Below are positions 25,281-33,640 of a stretch of 64,000 bases of DNA, one piece after another. Each line of letters opens with the position of its first letter. Positions within the stretch are counted from its first letter, which is position 1. The position numbers and the translations under genes were made by a program. The notes under the pieces are model-generated. The model searched no databases. It had not been told where the DNA came from and was given only the letters and a program-made list of their open reading frames with translations. This DNA comes from an uncultured Sphingomonas sp. (GTDB lineage: Bacteria > Pseudomonadota > Alphaproteobacteria > Sphingomonadales > Sphingomonadaceae), in the NCBI RefSeq assembly GCF_946478955.1, contig NZ_CAMLDL010000004.1, positions 1 to 64,000 of the forward strand, in the 5' to 3' direction.

Positions 25281-25547
25281 ATGGACAATATCGCAGATTA
25301 TGGCGTGATCGGCTGGATCGTGATTGGCCTTTTGGCCGGCGGCATCGCAAAATTGTTGATGCCGGGTAAGGATCCGGGTGGCTGCATTGTGACGATTCTG
25401 CTGGGTATCGCGGGCGCGCTGCTGGCCGGTTACCTTGGCAAGGCCGTCGGTTGGTACAAGGCTGGTGAGGTGGCTGGCTTCCTGGCCGCCATTGTCGGTT
25501 CTTTCCTGATACTGCTGGTATACCGACTGGTCCTGCGGCGCCGATAA
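25281..25547 (+). CDS. GlsB/YeaQ/YmgE family stress-response membrane protein
   Basis: 88 aa with three hydrophobic segments and the family glycine motifs: IGLLAGGIAKLLMPGKDPGGCIVTILLGIAGALLAGYLG. Small inner-membrane proteins of this family respond to general stress in several bacteria; the mechanism is unknown. A strong hairpin terminator starts 22 bases after the stop. A second member is at 26442-26696. Confidence 0.9.
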   Translation: MDNIADYGVIGWIVIGLLAGGIAKLLMPGKDPGGCIVTILLGIAGALLAGYLGKAVGWYKAGEVAGFLAAIVGSFLILLVYRLVLRRR

Positions 25548-25568
25548 CCGCCGATTCCCGTTCATATC

Positions 25569-25615
25569 AGGGCCATTGTCCCCCACTAATATTGGGCGGG
25601 ACAATGGCCCTTTTT
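25569..25615 (+). terminator. strong intrinsic terminator or attenuator
   Basis: A perfect 14-bp stem, AGGGCCATTGTCCC (25569-25582) with GGGACAATGGCCCT (25598-25611), is followed by TTTT. It ends only 16 bases before the start of the SIMPL gene, leaving no room for a promoter between them. Confidence 0.85.
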
Positions 25616-25631
25616 GGTGGGAGAGTTTGTA

Positions 25632-26357
25632 ATGAAGAATCCGTTGATCCTGGCTGCGGCATTGGGCGCGGCCGCCCTGCCTGCTGCGGCTTCGGCGCAG
25701 GCGGTAGCGACCGTCCCCGTCATCACCGGAACCCGCCTGGACATCAGCGCGACAGGTGAAGTAACCCGCGTTCCGGACCTCGCGATCATCAATGCGGGTG
25801 TGCAGACATTGCAGCCGACGGCGACCGCCGCGATTGAGGATAATGCGACGCGCATGGAAAAGGTGCGGGCCGCGCTGCGCCGGGCAGGGATCGCCGACAA
25901 GGATATTCAGACGTCGAGCATCAATCTCAATCCGGAATATCGCTATGTTGAGAATCAGCCGCCGCAGCTGACTGGCTATCGCGCAAGCAATTCGGTCAGC
26001 GTCAAATTTCGTGACCTGAAACGGACTGGTGCGATCCTTGATGCGCTCGTCAAGGAAGGCGCAAATCAGATCAACGGGCCGACGCTGACGATCGATAAAC
26101 CGGAATCGGCTTATGACGAAGCGCGCATCAAGGCGATTGCAGCGGGTCAGGCCCGCGCCGAGCTTTATGCCCGGGCGATGGGAAAGCGGGTCGTGCGATT
26201 GCTGTCGGTCAGTGAAAGCGGCGCCAATGTTCCGCCGCCGATGCCAATGGCTTATGCCCGCGATGCTATGGCCGTTTCATCAGTGGCGAAAACCGAAATT
26301 GACCCAGGCACCCAGGATCTGCAGGTCTCGCTGTCGATGAGCTTTGAGCTTCAATGA
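25632..26357 (+). CDS. SIMPL domain (DUF541) exported protein
   Basis: 241 aa. A clear signal peptide (MKNPLILAAALGAAALPAAASAQA) precedes a SIMPL/DUF541 domain: LDISATGEVTRVPDLAIINAGVQT, then GYRASNSVSVKFRDLKRTGAILDALVKEGANQINGPTL and DEARIKAIAAGQARAELYARAMG. Periplasmic; family members are linked to oxidative or envelope stress but the biochemical role is open. ATG 25632 begins the signal peptide. It is flanked by a hairpin upstream and a bidirectional terminator downstream, and by two GlsB-type genes. Confidence 0.92.
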   Translation: MKNPLILAAALGAAALPAAASAQAVATVPVITGTRLDISATGEVTRVPDLAIINAGVQTLQPTATAAIEDNATRMEKVRAALRRAGIADKDIQTSSINLNPEYRYVENQPPQLTGYRASNSVSVKFRDLKRTGAILDALVKEGANQINGPTLTIDKPESAYDEARIKAIAAGQARAELYARAMGKRVVRLLSVSESGANVPPPMPMAYARDAMAVSSVAKTEIDPGTQDLQVSLSMSFELQ

Positions 26358-26385
26358 TGCGTGTGATCGAATAGGGAATACAGAA

Positions 26386-26419
26386 AAGGGCCGCCGGTTC
26401 GTCACCGGCGGCCCTTCTT
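26386..26419. terminator. bidirectional intrinsic terminator
   Basis: AAGGGCCGCCGGT pairs with ACCGGCGGCCCTT (13 bp, perfect) around a TCGTC loop, between the convergent SIMPL and GlsB-type genes. A-rich on the left side and TCTT on the right give T-runs for both directions. Confidence 0.8.
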
Positions 26420-26441
26420 GAATTCGCGCGAGGCCGTGTTC

Positions 26442-26696
26442 TTAACGAACGGATCCGCGACGGATCAAATTAACGATGCCAAGCAGAACGATGGCACCGA
26501 CGAGCGACCAGAGGAAGCTCATCAGGGTGACGCCCTGATTAATCGAGCCTCCGCCGACGATCAGTCCGGCGAGGAATGCGCCGACAATGCCGACGACAAT
26601 GTTGAGGATGATACCTTGTTGAGCGTCAGTCCGCATCACGATGCTGGCAAGCCAGCCCACGACGCCGCCGACGATGAGCCAAATGATAATACCCAT
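26442..26696 (-). CDS. GlsB/YeaQ/YmgE family stress-response membrane protein, second copy
   Basis: 84 aa: MGIIIWLIVGGVVGWLASIVMRTDAQQGIILNIVVGIVGAFLAGLIVGG, with three membrane segments, the classical YeaQ/YmgE form. ATG 26696 follows an AGGAGGAA ribosome binding site. A GGAAC-N17-CGTC element about 58 bases upstream resembles promoters of the alphaproteobacterial general stress factor EcfG. It is only distantly similar to the copy at 25281. Confidence 0.92.
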   Translation of the reverse strand: MGIIIWLIVGGVVGWLASIVMRTDAQQGIILNIVVGIVGAFLAGLIVGGGSINQGVTLMSFLWSLVGAIVLLGIVNLIRRGSVR

Positions 26697-26753
26697 GTCC
26701 GTTCCTCCTGTTCGTGGCCACTCCATGACTAGGGAGCGGCTTACGGCATCCTA

Positions 26754-26779
26754 GACGCACGATGCTGCATTGTTGTTCC
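26754..26779 (-). promoter_or_regulatory. EcfG-like (general stress) promoter
   Basis: Minus-strand GGAAC (26779-26775), 17 bases, then CGTC (26757-26754). The EcfG consensus in sphingomonads and rhizobia is GGAAC, 16-18 bases, then CGTT; the last base differs. A stress-type promoter suits a GlsB/YeaQ gene. Confidence 0.45.
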
Positions 26780-26845
26780 GGCAAAGTGACGACTTGTCCA
26801 GTGGCGGTGCTGGAATGGCAGAAGCGCAAGCAGCGGATTGGAGAT

Positions 26846-26880
26846 AAAAAAGGGGCCCTGCCAGTCGACAGGGCCCCAAA
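26846..26880 (-). terminator. intrinsic terminator of sciP
   Basis: On the minus strand GGGGCCCTG pairs with CAGGGCCCC (9 bp), followed by TTTTTT. It lies 28 bases after the sciP stop. Confidence 0.8.
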
Positions 26881-26908
26881 AGGGATCGTCACAAACGGGG
26901 ACGGACGA

Positions 26909-27208
26909 TCAATAGCGTTGCTGGCGCTCATATTGGTCGCGGTAATGCTTGATCCGCGTAACGCGCAGGCCCGGCATACCGGAACGGTCAACCGCTCGCT
27001 GCCAACCGGTAAATTCTTCGAGACTGAGCGAATACCGCTCGCATGCCTCATCAACGGTCAGCAGACCGCCCGACACGGCAGCGACCACTTCTGCCTTGCG
27101 GCGCACGACCCAGCGGGTCGTCGAAGGAGGTGGCAGGGAATCGATCGTCAGCGGTTCGCCGAGCGGTCCGATAACCTGCGCTGGTCGAATTTTCTGATTC
27201 TCGAGCAT
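26909..27208 (-). CDS. sciP: CtrA inhibitor SciP (DUF1153)
   Basis: 99 aa. Matches SciP: VIGPLGEPLTIDSLPPPSTTRWVVRRKAEVVAAVSGGLLTVDEACERYSLSLEEFTGWQRAVDRSGMPGLR. In Caulobacter SciP binds DNA with CtrA and blocks activation of CtrA-dependent promoters in G1 cells. The central segment is a helix-turn-helix like that of transposase/DUF1153 proteins. A 9-bp direct repeat AACGAAGTT lies just before the start, and a strong terminator follows. Stand-alone gene. Confidence 0.92.
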   Translation of the reverse strand: MLENQKIRPAQVIGPLGEPLTIDSLPPPSTTRWVVRRKAEVVAAVSGGLLTVDEACERYSLSLEEFTGWQRAVDRSGMPGLRVTRIKHYRDQYERQQRY

Positions 27209-27221
27209 TCGCTAAAACCCC

Positions 27222-27240
27222 AACTTCGTTAAACTTCGTT
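27222..27240 (-). promoter_or_regulatory. 10-bp-phased direct repeat upstream of sciP
   Basis: AACGAAGTT occurs twice on the minus strand (27240-27232 and 27230-27222), one helical turn apart and ending 14 bases before the sciP ATG. Each copy is itself an AAC-N3-GTT dyad. It is placed like an operator or autoregulatory site. Confidence 0.45.
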
Positions 27241-27306
27241 CGATGGCCTCGTTGTAACCGAAGGCCGTTGAGGAGGTCTGAAACAGCAAGGTTACAAACC
27301 TCTTCA

Positions 27307-27534
27307 TCATTCCTTGCCTGACGTTAACCATCGACCTGAGGAAAGGTCGGCGAAGGTGCCTTTCAGCGTGCCTTTGGCGTCCCTCCACCCCTCGCTGGCC
27401 GAGAGGAAACAGGCCATCGCCGCATGTCGGTCGCGAACACCCGCGCTGGCGACCGATGAAAAGGCGGTCATCAGTTCAGACAGGTCGAGGCAGGCATCAC
27501 CCGCCGCTTCCAATTTGCCATCGAATCGAGCCAA
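27307..27534 (-). CDS. small hypothetical protein (TTG start)
   Basis: 75 aa reading MARFDGKLEAAGDACLDLSE. The start would be TTG at 27534 preceded by GAGAGGGA at suitable spacing. The composition is plausible for a soluble helical protein but no family is recognised, and the frame on the other strand is also open. It lies between sciP (same strand) and mnmA (divergent). Treated as tentative. Confidence 0.45.
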   Translation of the reverse strand: MARFDGKLEAAGDACLDLSELMTAFSSVASAGVRDRHAAMACFLSASEGWRDAKGTLKGTFADLSSGRWLTSGKE

Positions 27535-27609
27535 TTAACGTCCCTCTCACCCCGGTAAGGAATGCTTGGACTAGCCGAACAGGGTGAACATCGGGTAAAG
27601 ACTTGGCCA

Positions 27610-28722
27610 ATGCTTCCCCATTTTGACCTGGAAAAAGACGCCCGCTCGGCGCGCATCGTGGTGGCCATGTCCGGCGGCGTCGATTCGTCGGTGGTCGCGG
27701 CGCTCGCCGCGCGGACAGGCGCCGAGGTTATTGGCGTCACCATGCAACTCTATGATCATGGCGAGGCGGTGAAGCGCAGCGGTGCCTGTTGCGCTGGTCA
27801 GGATATTTACGACGCAAAGACCGTTTGCGACCGACTCGGCATTCCGCACTATGTGCTGGATTATGAAAGCCGGTTTCGTACCGGTGTCATTGAGCGTTTC
27901 GCGGATGAATATGCGGCGGGCCGAACGCCGGTGCCATGCAGCCTGTGCAACCAGGGCGTGAAATTCACCGATCTAATTGCATTCGCGCGGGAGCTGGGGG
28001 CCGATTGTCTGGCAACCGGTCACTATGTTCGCCGCGTCGTTCGCGATGGCCGGACCGAAATGTGGAAGGGCCGCGATCCGTCGCGCGATCAGAGCTATTT
28101 TCTTTATGGCACTACGCGTGAACAGCTCGACTATCTGCGCTTCCCGCTTGGCGACATGCCTAAGAGTGAGGTGCGCAAGCTGGCGGCGAAAGAAGGTTTA
28201 ATCGTCGCCGACAAGCCTGACAGTCAGGACATCTGCTTCGTCCCGGATGGCGATTACGCTGGTCTCGTGAAGCGGATGCGGCCGGAAACGGCGGCGCCCG
28301 GCGACATTGTCGATCTGTCAGGCAATGTACTTGGCCGTCACGAAGGCGTCGTGCATTTCACTATCGGTCAGCGGCGCGGGATTGAAATTGGGGGGCAGCC
28401 CGAACCGCTCTATGTCGTGCGTATCGAGCCGGACACCCAGCGCCTGATCGTCGGTCCAAAGCGTGCGCTGGCGATTTCGGCCGCGCGGGTCGACGGCATC
28501 AACTGGCTCGCCGAAGACCAGCACAGCGTCGAAGCCAAGGTGCGGTCACTGGCCAAGCCCGTGCCCGGCCAATGGGACGGACGCACTCTGTCGTTCGAAA
28601 ATTCAGAATTCGGCGTTGCGCCGGGACAATCCGCCGTTTTCTATGATGGAGAGCGGGTGCTTGGCGGCGGGACAATCGTGTCGACCCAGGCGGCGTCGCT
28701 GGACGAAGAAATCGCCGCCTGA
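27610..28722 (+). CDS. mnmA: tRNA-specific 2-thiouridylase MnmA
   Basis: 370 aa. Installs the 2-thio group on U34 of tRNA Lys, Glu and Gln. PP-loop SGGVDSS at residues 21-27, catalytic Cys in PCSLCN (110 and 113) and second Cys in SQDICF (209) are all present. ATG 27610 gives the normal family N terminus; an earlier in-frame ATG at 27562 has a poorly spaced ribosome binding site. The downstream FKBP gene starts 38 bases later. Confidence 0.95.
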   Translation: MLPHFDLEKDARSARIVVAMSGGVDSSVVAALAARTGAEVIGVTMQLYDHGEAVKRSGACCAGQDIYDAKTVCDRLGIPHYVLDYESRFRTGVIERFADEYAAGRTPVPCSLCNQGVKFTDLIAFARELGADCLATGHYVRRVVRDGRTEMWKGRDPSRDQSYFLYGTTREQLDYLRFPLGDMPKSEVRKLAAKEGLIVADKPDSQDICFVPDGDYAGLVKRMRPETAAPGDIVDLSGNVLGRHEGVVHFTIGQRRGIEIGGQPEPLYVVRIEPDTQRLIVGPKRALAISAARVDGINWLAEDQHSVEAKVRSLAKPVPGQWDGRTLSFENSEFGVAPGQSAVFYDGERVLGGGTIVSTQAASLDEEIAA

Positions 28723-28760
28723 CTCTGGCGGATCGGCGCGCGGCTGCTAGGGTCGCGGCC

Positions 28761-29225
28761 ATGAAGACTTTCCTCATACTTGCACCCGTCGCCCTGTTGG
28801 CGGCCTGCGCGCACGCACCGACCCCGCCGCAAACCGCTGCAGGCCCGCAATTCATGGAACGTAACGCGATGGCCAAGAAGGTCGTCACACTGCCGAGCGG
28901 CGTTCAATATTATGTGTTGGCGAGTGGTCCGAAGACCGGCAGATCACCGACTACCGCCGACAGTGTGACCTTCGACTATGAAGGCAAACTCACCACCGGC
29001 GAGACGTTCGATAGTAGTTTTGAGCGCGGCGAACCGCTTAGCGGAAAGACCGACGCATTCGTCCCGGGCTTTACCGAGGCGCTGACCCACATGAAGCCGG
29101 GTGATGATTGGATTGTCTGGATTCCGCCCAGTCTCGCCTACAAGGACCGAGACATTCCCGGCATTCCGCCGAACAGCGTATTGCGCTTCCGCATGGTGCT
29201 GCGATCGGTGCAGCCGGGGAATTAA
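28761..29225 (+). CDS. FKBP-type peptidyl-prolyl isomerase, lipoprotein
   Basis: 154 aa. The lipobox LLAAC puts the acylated Cys at 16. A single FKBP domain follows (residues 45-152): VTFDYEGKLTTGETFDSSFERGEPLSGKTDAFVPGFTEALTHMKPGDDWIVWIPPSLAYKDRDIPGIPPNSVLRF. Likely assists folding of periplasmic or outer-membrane proteins. The TAA shares bases with the convergent phzF-like stop codon. Confidence 0.92.
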   Translation: MKTFLILAPVALLAACAHAPTPPQTAAGPQFMERNAMAKKVVTLPSGVQYYVLASGPKTGRSPTTADSVTFDYEGKLTTGETFDSSFERGEPLSGKTDAFVPGFTEALTHMKPGDDWIVWIPPSLAYKDRDIPGIPPNSVLRFRMVLRSVQPGN

Positions 29226-30007
29226 ACCCGGAATACGCCCTCGATGGTGGTGATGCAGCCGCCGGTCAGGATCACCCTGTCGCCGGCCAGTTCGCAATCG
29301 AGGCGACCGCCACGGGCGCTTGCCTGATAGGCACTGAAAGCGTTGCGCCTCAGGCGTGTTGCCCAGAAGGGAACGAGCGATGCATGGGCGCTACCCGTAA
29401 CCGGATCCTCGTCAATTCCGTGATAGGAGGCGAAGACACGGCTGACGATGTCGGTCGCCGCACCCTTCGCCGTCACCATCACCAGCTGGTCGAAAGGCTT
29501 GAGGGCATCATGGTTGGGCGCGACTGCGCGAACGGCGCCTTCGTCAGGCAGCAGCACGATCGCCGCACCGTTGCCGCCGCTGCCTATAAACAATGGCATC
29601 TCATCCGGCAGCCCAAGCGCCGCTAGCATTTCTGGATTTGCTGCGGGCGCCACAGAACCGGCCGGAAGATCGAGCGCGTAGCCATTGCCATTACGCGTGA
29701 CCGTCAGAATACCGCTGCGCGTCGCAAAGCGAACCTGATCTGCCGTCAGTACAATATGCGCGCTGGCGAGCGTGGCGTGACCGCACAGGTCAACTTCAGT
29801 CGTCGGGGTGAACCAGCGCAGGTCATAATCCGCGTCCTCGCGCCCGCTAGGAACGAGAAAGGCAGTTTCCGACAGATTATTCTCGGCCGCAATCGCCTGC
29901 ATCACGTCGTCAGCTAACCATGCGTCCAGCGGCATGACCGCGGCCGGATTGCCCTCGAATGGTTTGGTCGCGAAGGCGTCGACCTGGTAGAAGGGAAGGC
30001 TCGTCAC
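29222..30007 (-). CDS. PhzF family isomerase/epimerase-like protein
   Basis: 261 aa. MTSLPFYQVDAFATKPFEGNPAAVMPLDAWL and NNLSETAFLVPSG are the PhzF family opening with the conserved Glu; CGHATLASAHIV and DPVTGSAHASLVPFWA are the two remaining signatures. These proteins fold like diaminopimelate epimerase; outside phenazine clusters their substrate is unknown. No phenazine genes are nearby. The start overlaps the CDF gene stop by 4 bases. Confidence 0.92.
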   Translation of the reverse strand: MTSLPFYQVDAFATKPFEGNPAAVMPLDAWLADDVMQAIAAENNLSETAFLVPSGREDADYDLRWFTPTTEVDLCGHATLASAHIVLTADQVRFATRSGILTVTRNGNGYALDLPAGSVAPAANPEMLAALGLPDEMPLFIGSGGNGAAIVLLPDEGAVRAVAPNHDALKPFDQLVMVTAKGAATDIVSRVFASYHGIDEDPVTGSAHASLVPFWATRLRRNAFSAYQASARGGRLDCELAGDRVILTGGCITTIEGVFRV

Positions 30008-30912
30008 GGGTTGTGCACGTCTTGCCCAGCCTCTTCCAGGCCCTTTGGGTCGGGGTGGATCAGCACTTCGGTACCGGGAAACTCCTTGCGAATCCGCGCT
30101 TCGATTTCCTCCATTACCCGATGAGCGTCCTCGATATTCATCTTGGGGTCCAACCAGATGTGGAACTGGGCAAAATCATGCCCCCCCGATGTGCGGGTCT
30201 TGAGCTCGTGGATGCCCTCCATCTCCGGATGGGTCCGGATCATGTCGATGAAGCGCTGGCGCTTTTCATCGTCCCATTCGCGGTCCATCAATTGATCGAT
30301 TGAGTCGCTCGCCGCATGATAGGCGCCCCAGATCAGCCAAATCGCGATCGCAATGCCGAATATCGGGTCGGCTTTTGTGAAGCCGAAGAATTGGTCGAGC
30401 ACCAGCGCGGCGATTACCGACAGGTTGAGCAACAGGTCCGATTGATAATGAACATTGTCGGTCTGAATTGCGACCGATCCGGTCTTGCGAATTACATGTC
30501 GCTGGTAGCCAAGTAGCGCGACCGTCGCGAGCATTGCGATGACCGACACGCCGACACCAAATTCCATACCCTCGGTCGGTTGATCGGACCGCAGCCGGTC
30601 GATTGCACGCCAGGCAATACCAAGCGCGGAAATTGTGATGAGGATGACCTGGATCAGTGCCGCCAGTGCTTCCGCCTTGCCATGGCCAAAGCGATGTTCG
30701 TCGTCCGCCGGGGTCGCTGCCCAGCGTACGCCGATTAGCGTGATCAGTGAGGCGATGAGGTCGAGCGAGGTATCGGCAAGGCTGCCCAGCATCGCGACCG
30801 AATCGGTTTTCCAAGCCGCATAACCCTTCAGGGCCACGAGAAAGGTCGCCATCGCAATAGACGCGAGCGCAGCGCGGGTCGTCAGTTTGGCGCGTTCGGC
30901 GGCAGTGATCAT
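30004..30912 (-). CDS. cation diffusion facilitator family transporter (FieF-like)
   Basis: 302 aa. Inner-membrane Zn/Fe/Mn-proton antiporter. Six membrane segments with metal-site Asp residues in SLADTSLDLIAS and DNVHYQSDLLLN, and a C-terminal cytoplasmic metal-binding domain (GHDFAQFHIWLDPKMNIEDAHRVMEEIEARI). ATG 30912 overlaps the pdxH TGA (ATGA), so pdxH, this gene and the phzF-like gene form an operon. Confidence 0.93.
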   Translation of the reverse strand: MITAAERAKLTTRAALASIAMATFLVALKGYAAWKTDSVAMLGSLADTSLDLIASLITLIGVRWAATPADDEHRFGHGKAEALAALIQVILITISALGIAWRAIDRLRSDQPTEGMEFGVGVSVIAMLATVALLGYQRHVIRKTGSVAIQTDNVHYQSDLLLNLSVIAALVLDQFFGFTKADPIFGIAIAIWLIWGAYHAASDSIDQLMDREWDDEKRQRFIDMIRTHPEMEGIHELKTRTSGGHDFAQFHIWLDPKMNIEDAHRVMEEIEARIRKEFPGTEVLIHPDPKGLEEAGQDVHNP

Positions 30913-31487
30913 GGGTACAGCAATCCTTCGTCCCAACCGTCAGCGGTTCGCGTGAACATCCTGCGGTGATGCAGTCGGTATGGCCGATCTTCCCAGAATT
31001 CAACGCGTTCAGGGACCACAGTGTAACCAACCCAGCGTTCGGGGCGGGGAACATCCTGTCCGTCGAAACGAGCCTTGGCGTCCAGAAATTGTTGCTCGAA
31101 GGTTGCCCGTTGATCGAGTGGGCGTGACTGCAACGAGGCGTGGGCGCCAAGCTGCGAGTCGCGGCTTCTAGTAGCAAAATAGGCGTCGGCGTCGCGGTCG
31201 CTAACCTGATGAACTTCACCCTCGATCCGAACCTGCCGGCGCAAGGATTTCCAGTGAAACAACAGGGCGACATTCGGATTCGCGGCAAGTTCCACACCCT
31301 TGCGACTGTCGGCATTTGTGTAGAATGTAAAACCATTCGGCCCATGATCTTTCAGCAAGACTATGCGAACGGATGGCCGCCCCTGGGCGTCGACAGTTGC
31401 CACGGACATGGCGTCGAAAACGTCCGGCTCATGCGCCCTGGCTTCGTCGAGCCAATTTTCAAATATTGTGAAAAGATCGTCAGCCAT
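30909..31487 (-). CDS. pdxH: pyridoxamine 5'-phosphate oxidase
   Basis: 192 aa. FMN enzyme converting pyridoxamine- or pyridoxine-phosphate to PLP. SVATVDAQGRPSVRIVLLKDHGPNGFTFYTNADSRKG and the C-terminal PRPERWVGYTVVPERVEFWEDRPYRLHHR are diagnostic. First gene of a three-gene operon. No clear ribosome binding site precedes the ATG. Many alphaproteobacteria place pdxH next to a dnaJ-like gene; here the lipid module at 31527-34251 separates them. Confidence 0.95.
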   Translation of the reverse strand: MADDLFTIFENWLDEARAHEPDVFDAMSVATVDAQGRPSVRIVLLKDHGPNGFTFYTNADSRKGVELAANPNVALLFHWKSLRRQVRIEGEVHQVSDRDADAYFATRSRDSQLGAHASLQSRPLDQRATFEQQFLDAKARFDGQDVPRPERWVGYTVVPERVEFWEDRPYRLHHRRMFTRTADGWDEGLLYP

Positions 31488-31526
31488 GTCGGCTATTTTG
31501 CATCGGGCCGCCGATGCTGTCGAGGC

Positions 31527-32105
31527 TCACGTTGACATTGCCGACCAATAGCAGGCGTAAAAAAGCGACCAGAAGGCGACCAAAAGCAGGAGCCGCGCCC
31601 GAACGGTCATCCACCGCGACAGAAACCGCGACATGGTACCTGCAACCATCGCAACCAGCAGGAAGCGGGGAAGCCGCAAAATCGGGGCTAGCGCCAGAAA
31701 AACCCAACTGCCCTCTTTCGCCGCCTCCATCGCGAATAGTTTGAACGGGATTCCCGCAAATGATCCGGCGAGGACCGCATGCGGCCCGTGACGATAGCGG
31801 TCGGCTGCCTCGCCAATTAAGGCAGGATCAATGCCGGGAAGGGCAGCATAGGCTGCCGCCTGACCCACCGGATCATGCGCGGACCACCAGTAAACAGCGA
31901 TCGCGCCTACGGCAGATGCGAGCGCGGCCACTATGGCGGCCATGGCGGCAGCCTTGGTGCCCTTGCGCACCGCGATCCAGCTGATCGGCACATCAGCGAC
32001 GATGAAGAAGATCGCCGCCTCCGCCGCCGACCACCCGGCAACCAGCCACAGCGGCAGCGTCAGGCCCAACGCCCGGATGAAAAGCAACAGAGCGGCGACG
32101 CTCAT
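31527..32105 (-). CDS. YqaA/DedA-like inner-membrane protein
   Basis: 192 aa with about five hydrophobic segments. The central region RHGPHAVLAGSFAGIPFKLFAMEAAKEGSWVFLAL followed by RLPRFLLVAMVAG resembles the re-entrant loop and Arg-rich helix of the YqaA/DedA (VTT) group, which move phospholipids across membranes. The match is partial and the assignment is inference. It is the last gene of the acyltransferase-CdsA-phosphatidyltransferase set, 3 bases after the CdsA-like gene, which supports a role in lipid handling. Confidence 0.62.
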   Translation of the reverse strand: MSVAALLLFIRALGLTLPLWLVAGWSAAEAAIFFIVADVPISWIAVRKGTKAAAMAAIVAALASAVGAIAVYWWSAHDPVGQAAAYAALPGIDPALIGEAADRYRHGPHAVLAGSFAGIPFKLFAMEAAKEGSWVFLALAPILRLPRFLLVAMVAGTMSRFLSRWMTVRARLLLLVAFWSLFYACYWSAMST

Positions 32106-32108
32106 GGC

Positions 32109-33053
32109 TTAGCGCGCGAAGAAATAGTTGGTGAGGTGAAAGAAGAGCGGGGCCGCATAGGTAACGCTGTCCATGCGGTCGAGCGCGCCGCCGTGCCCTT
32201 CAATCATTGCGCCCCAGTCCTTGGCGCCGAGCGACCGTTTCACCGCCGACAGCACCAGTCCGCCAAGCGCACCTGCGACGACAATGGCGAAGGCCATGCC
32301 AGCGGCCTGAAATGGGTTGAACGGCGTGATCCAGTAGAGGCCCGCGCCCACTCCCGTCGCCGCGAGGCCGCCGATTATCAGACCCTCCCAAGTCTTCGAC
32401 GGGCTGACGTTCGGCGCCATCTTGTGCCGCCCGAACAACTTTCCCGCAGTGTATTGGAAGACGTCGCTGAGCTGGACCACGGTGACGAGGAAGAACAGCA
32501 GATAGACCGGCTTCACGTCGCCCAAGTCGAGCATGAGCAGTGCGGGCGCATGGCTGATGCAGAACACCGCGATCATCAGGCCCCACTGGATCTTCGAGAC
32601 GCGGACCAGATAGTCGGCGGTGACGCCCTTCAGCATCGACAGCACCGGCAGGGCGAGGAAGGCATAGACCGGGATCAGGATTGTCAGCATCGTCACCCAG
32701 TCGATCCACACCAGCCAATATTGCAGCGGCAGGACGACGTAGAACGCGGCCGCCATTGCCGCATGGTCGCTGGGGTGGGTCGGCGTGATCGAGTAGAATT
32801 CGCGCAGCGCCATGAAGCTGACGAAGGCAAACAGGATCAGCGTCACGCCCTTGCCGAAGACAAAAGCGACGGCGAAGATCGCGACCATCACCCACCACGC
32901 CTTGATCCGGGCGTTGAGGTTGCGAACCGTTTCGCGGCCGCTGTCGCTTGTCACCTTCCGCGAAAGGATAAAGCCGATGATCGAGGAGATCGTCAGCAAC
33001 GCCACGACCCCGCCGATCAGCAGCGCCATTTTCTCGTGCAGAAGGTCGGTCAT
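32109..33053 (-). CDS. phosphatidate cytidylyltransferase (CdsA/YnbB-like)
   Basis: 314 aa, about eight membrane segments. The C-terminal CDP-diglyceride synthase signature is intact: SKTWEGLIIGG, then KRSLGAKDWGAMIEGHGGALDRMDS. It makes CDP-diacylglycerol from CTP and phosphatidic acid. Length and N terminus are closer to E. coli YnbB than to the housekeeping CdsA, so it is probably a second enzyme serving the adjacent phosphatidyltransferase. It overlaps the acyltransferase gene by 4 bases. Confidence 0.87.
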   Translation of the reverse strand: MTDLLHEKMALLIGGVVALLTISSIIGFILSRKVTSDSGRETVRNLNARIKAWWVMVAIFAVAFVFGKGVTLILFAFVSFMALREFYSITPTHPSDHAAMAAAFYVVLPLQYWLVWIDWVTMLTILIPVYAFLALPVLSMLKGVTADYLVRVSKIQWGLMIAVFCISHAPALLMLDLGDVKPVYLLFFLVTVVQLSDVFQYTAGKLFGRHKMAPNVSPSKTWEGLIIGGLAATGVGAGLYWITPFNPFQAAGMAFAIVVAGALGGLVLSAVKRSLGAKDWGAMIEGHGGALDRMDSVTYAAPLFFHLTNYFFAR

Positions 33054-33640
33054 GACAGCTCCACCACGGCATCGCGGGCGCGGGTAAGGAAGTCGGGTTT
33101 GGACTCACCCTCGTTCAATCGGATCGGGCAACCGAAGCGGGCGACGCAGCTTAACGGCACGGGGACGAGGCTACCCTTGGGCATTGCGCGACGCAGATTG
33201 TCGAGGAATACAGGCACCAGTTCGACCTCCGGATAGGCTTTGGCGAGGTGATACAGACCGGGCTTGAACGGGCCGGGCAATTCGCTTGTCCCGCGCGTTC
33301 CTTCCGGGAAGATGATCAAGCTGTCTCCGGACGACAGCGCGGCTTTCAGCGGTTCCAGCGGATCGGACGCGCGCGCCTGACGGTCGATCAGCACCGCGTT
33401 GAGCGAATTCAGCGCAATCCGCCGCTGCAACCAGCCTTTGCCCCAATAATCGGCGGCCGCGACGGGGCGGACCTTGCGGCGAAGGTCGGGCGGCATTGCG
33501 GCCCACACCAATATGGTGTCGAGATGGCTCGAATGATTGGCGAAGTAGATGCGCTGGCGGCCGGCCGGCTCACAGCCGACCCATACGCCCTTCCCGCCGA
33601 CCAATATGCGCGTCGCGGCGACGATCAGCGCGCCAATCAT
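33050..33640 (-). CDS. 1-acyl-sn-glycerol-3-phosphate acyltransferase (PlsC family)
   Basis: 196 aa. The catalytic H-x4-D is NHSSHLD (His36, Asp41) and the substrate motif FPEGTRG is at 111-117. Such enzymes acylate lysophosphatidate to phosphatidate. It lacks a clear N-terminal membrane segment beyond a short hydrophobic start. It overlaps its neighbours on both sides by 4 bases, so the set is translated as a unit. Confidence 0.88.
   Translation of the reverse strand: MIGALIVAATRILVGGKGVWVGCEPAGRQRIYFANHSSHLDTILVWAAMPPDLRRKVRPVAAADYWGKGWLQRRIALNSLNAVLIDRQARASDPLEPLKAALSSGDSLIIFPEGTRGTSELPGPFKPGLYHLAKAYPEVELVPVFLDNLRRAMPKGSLVPVPLSCVARFGCPIRLNEGESKPDFLTRARDAVVELS

Noticed and set aside
31875..33236. 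453-codon plus-strand frame opposite the CdsA- and PlsC-like genes
   Set aside because: Composition rich in Arg, His, Asp and Gln and no motif; the minus-strand genes have clear catalytic signatures and overlap each other neatly.
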